A stretch of DNA of 64,000 nt from Sporosarcina pasteurii (GTDB lineage Bacteria > Bacillota > Bacilli > Bacillales_A > Planococcaceae): the NCBI RefSeq assembly GCF_041295575.1, contig NZ_CP160452.1, forward strand, positions 1,116,001 through 1,180,000, written 5' to 3'. The notes below the pieces were generated by a model. That model saw nothing but the letters and a program-made list of their open reading frames with translations. It made no database searches and was not told the origin of the DNA. Shown piece by piece: positions 63,436-64,000 of this stretch. Positions within the stretch are counted from its first letter, which is position 1, and every line of letters begins with the position of its first letter. The position numbers and the translations under genes were made by a program.

Positions 63436-63928
63436 TTAGATTGTTTTTCCGTTCAGTGTTGTCGGTCTGATATCTTTTGGAATCGGATTTCTGTAAGGAT
63501 GCGTTTATTGGAATTGGTAAAATACATCTTGCACTTTCTATAATTCCCCTTCAGAAGAAAGGAGGGGAATGCCGGTCAATGCCATCGCAGCCGCGGCGCG
63601 TAACATTCCTTTATGCGCGAAACTAGTTTAACCTTGTGCCGTCATTTCCCATGTATGCAGCGGAGTAGCAAGAGCACTTGTTGCAGCTGTTGATTGTGCG
63701 GTAGGCACTACCCAACTAACATCTGCCACGTCAGTAGAACCAAAGAAAATTTCATCAGATTCTTTGAATGCAGATATCGAATCTGCGAGATGTTTTCCAG
63801 AAAACTCACTACCATCGCCGATATGGTCGAATCCACTCATCAAATCGATATAAAAATCTTGCTCGTCTTGTGACTTGGCTGAAATAGTCTTTATTTTTTT
63901 CGATATATTCATTGATGAATTTATACAA
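63436..63928 (-). pseudogene. abgB pseudogene (second abg cluster)
   Basis: Keeps the AGGAGG site, TTG start and first ~18 codons (YKFINEYIEKNKDYFSQV), then jumps out of frame to the region after 'DTFTQ' of AbgB, losing about 310 codons. The rest ('QDEQDFYIDLMSGFDHIGDG…GSTDVADVSWVVPTAQ…LHTWEMTAQG') meets a TAA at 63628 and two more in-frame stops before the normal end (…RPTTLNGKTI). Clearly non-functional. Confidence 0.92.
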
Positions 63929-64000
63929 TTAAACTCCTCCTATATTAGTCTGATAAAGTTGAGTACTTCAACAGCTAGGGGCTTCATTACATTTACTAAA
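63929..64000. other. Upstream region of the second abg cluster
   Basis: The sequence around TTGAGTACTTCAACAG resembles TTGAGTACTGGAACAG upstream of abgB copy 1 (59451-59466), so the duplication reaches into the promoter region and continues to or past the window edge. Confidence 0.5.

Overview
The window looks like chromosome from a low-GC, Gram-positive, rod-type Firmicute of the Bacillales, most likely Planococcaceae (Sporosarcina- or Lysinibacillus-like). Pointers are strong AGGAGG-type ribosome binding sites with many TTG and GTG starts, many rho-independent terminators, Bacillus-type lipoproteins, an SwrC-like RND pump, YkvI, YitT, YjiH and NhaC family proteins, and an ectABC ectoine operon. 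No rRNA, tRNA or CRISPR array was seen. This is inference from gene content; no database search was run.

Layout. 1-6.2 kb: AEC permease, flavin-dependent monooxygenase and RND pump on the minus strand. 6.5-9.1 kb: an isolated phage-type replication cassette (DnaD-like, DnaB-like, unknown). 9.2-10.4 kb: a 5'-truncated B12-binding regulator beside tspO. 11.2-17.0 kb: an operon for uptake and breakdown of amide compounds (two-part SSS symporter, YtcJ-type amidohydrolase, C45 acyltransferase, M20 carbamoylase). 17.3-22.1 kb: a PatA-type aminotransferase divergent from a TRAP transporter plus cupin, with two identical 13-bp operator candidates. 22.4-23.8 kb: DGC-domain protein behind an FNR-like box, then an SDR dehydrogenase. 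24.0-28.1 kb: degenerate NtrC-like regulator, class III aminotransferase, YjiH transporter. 28.6-30.7 kb: EamA permease and CaCA exchanger. 30.9-36.0 kb: RpiR regulator, M20 deacylase, GNAT, enolase-superfamily racemase and YkvI permease, which fits the N-succinyl route turning D- into L-amino acids. 36.9-39.3 kb: ectABC. 40-42.6 kb: HEAT-type protein and an orphan peptide-binding lipoprotein. 42.7-45.2 kb: a group II intron. 45.8-54.9 kb: NhaC, alkaline phosphatase with a PhoP box, sugar ABC operon, two-repeat lipoprotein, EVE-HNH-type nuclease. 55.1-64 kb: an abgB-abgT-abgA cluster and a second copy in which only the transporter is intact.

The most interesting signal is a pair of ~200-nt sequences (39516-39718 and 52459-52660). 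Each begins where transcription should start from its own promoter (TTGAAA, 17 bp, TAAGAT or TAAAAT), is highly conserved, folds into the same multibranched structure with pairing-preserving changes, and encodes no protein. They look like twin copies of an undescribed structured non-coding RNA.

A second theme is genome decay and shuffling. A dispersed repeat (R1) is joined in two places to copies of pieces of nearby genes (the SDR gene and ykvI) at the same GCGATT microhomology, and one R1 copy is split by DNA that includes the group II intron. Several enzymes have lost key residues: alkaline phosphatase Ser to Phe at the nucleophile position, HNH first His to Arg, and an NtrC-like protein without GAFTGA and Walker B acids.
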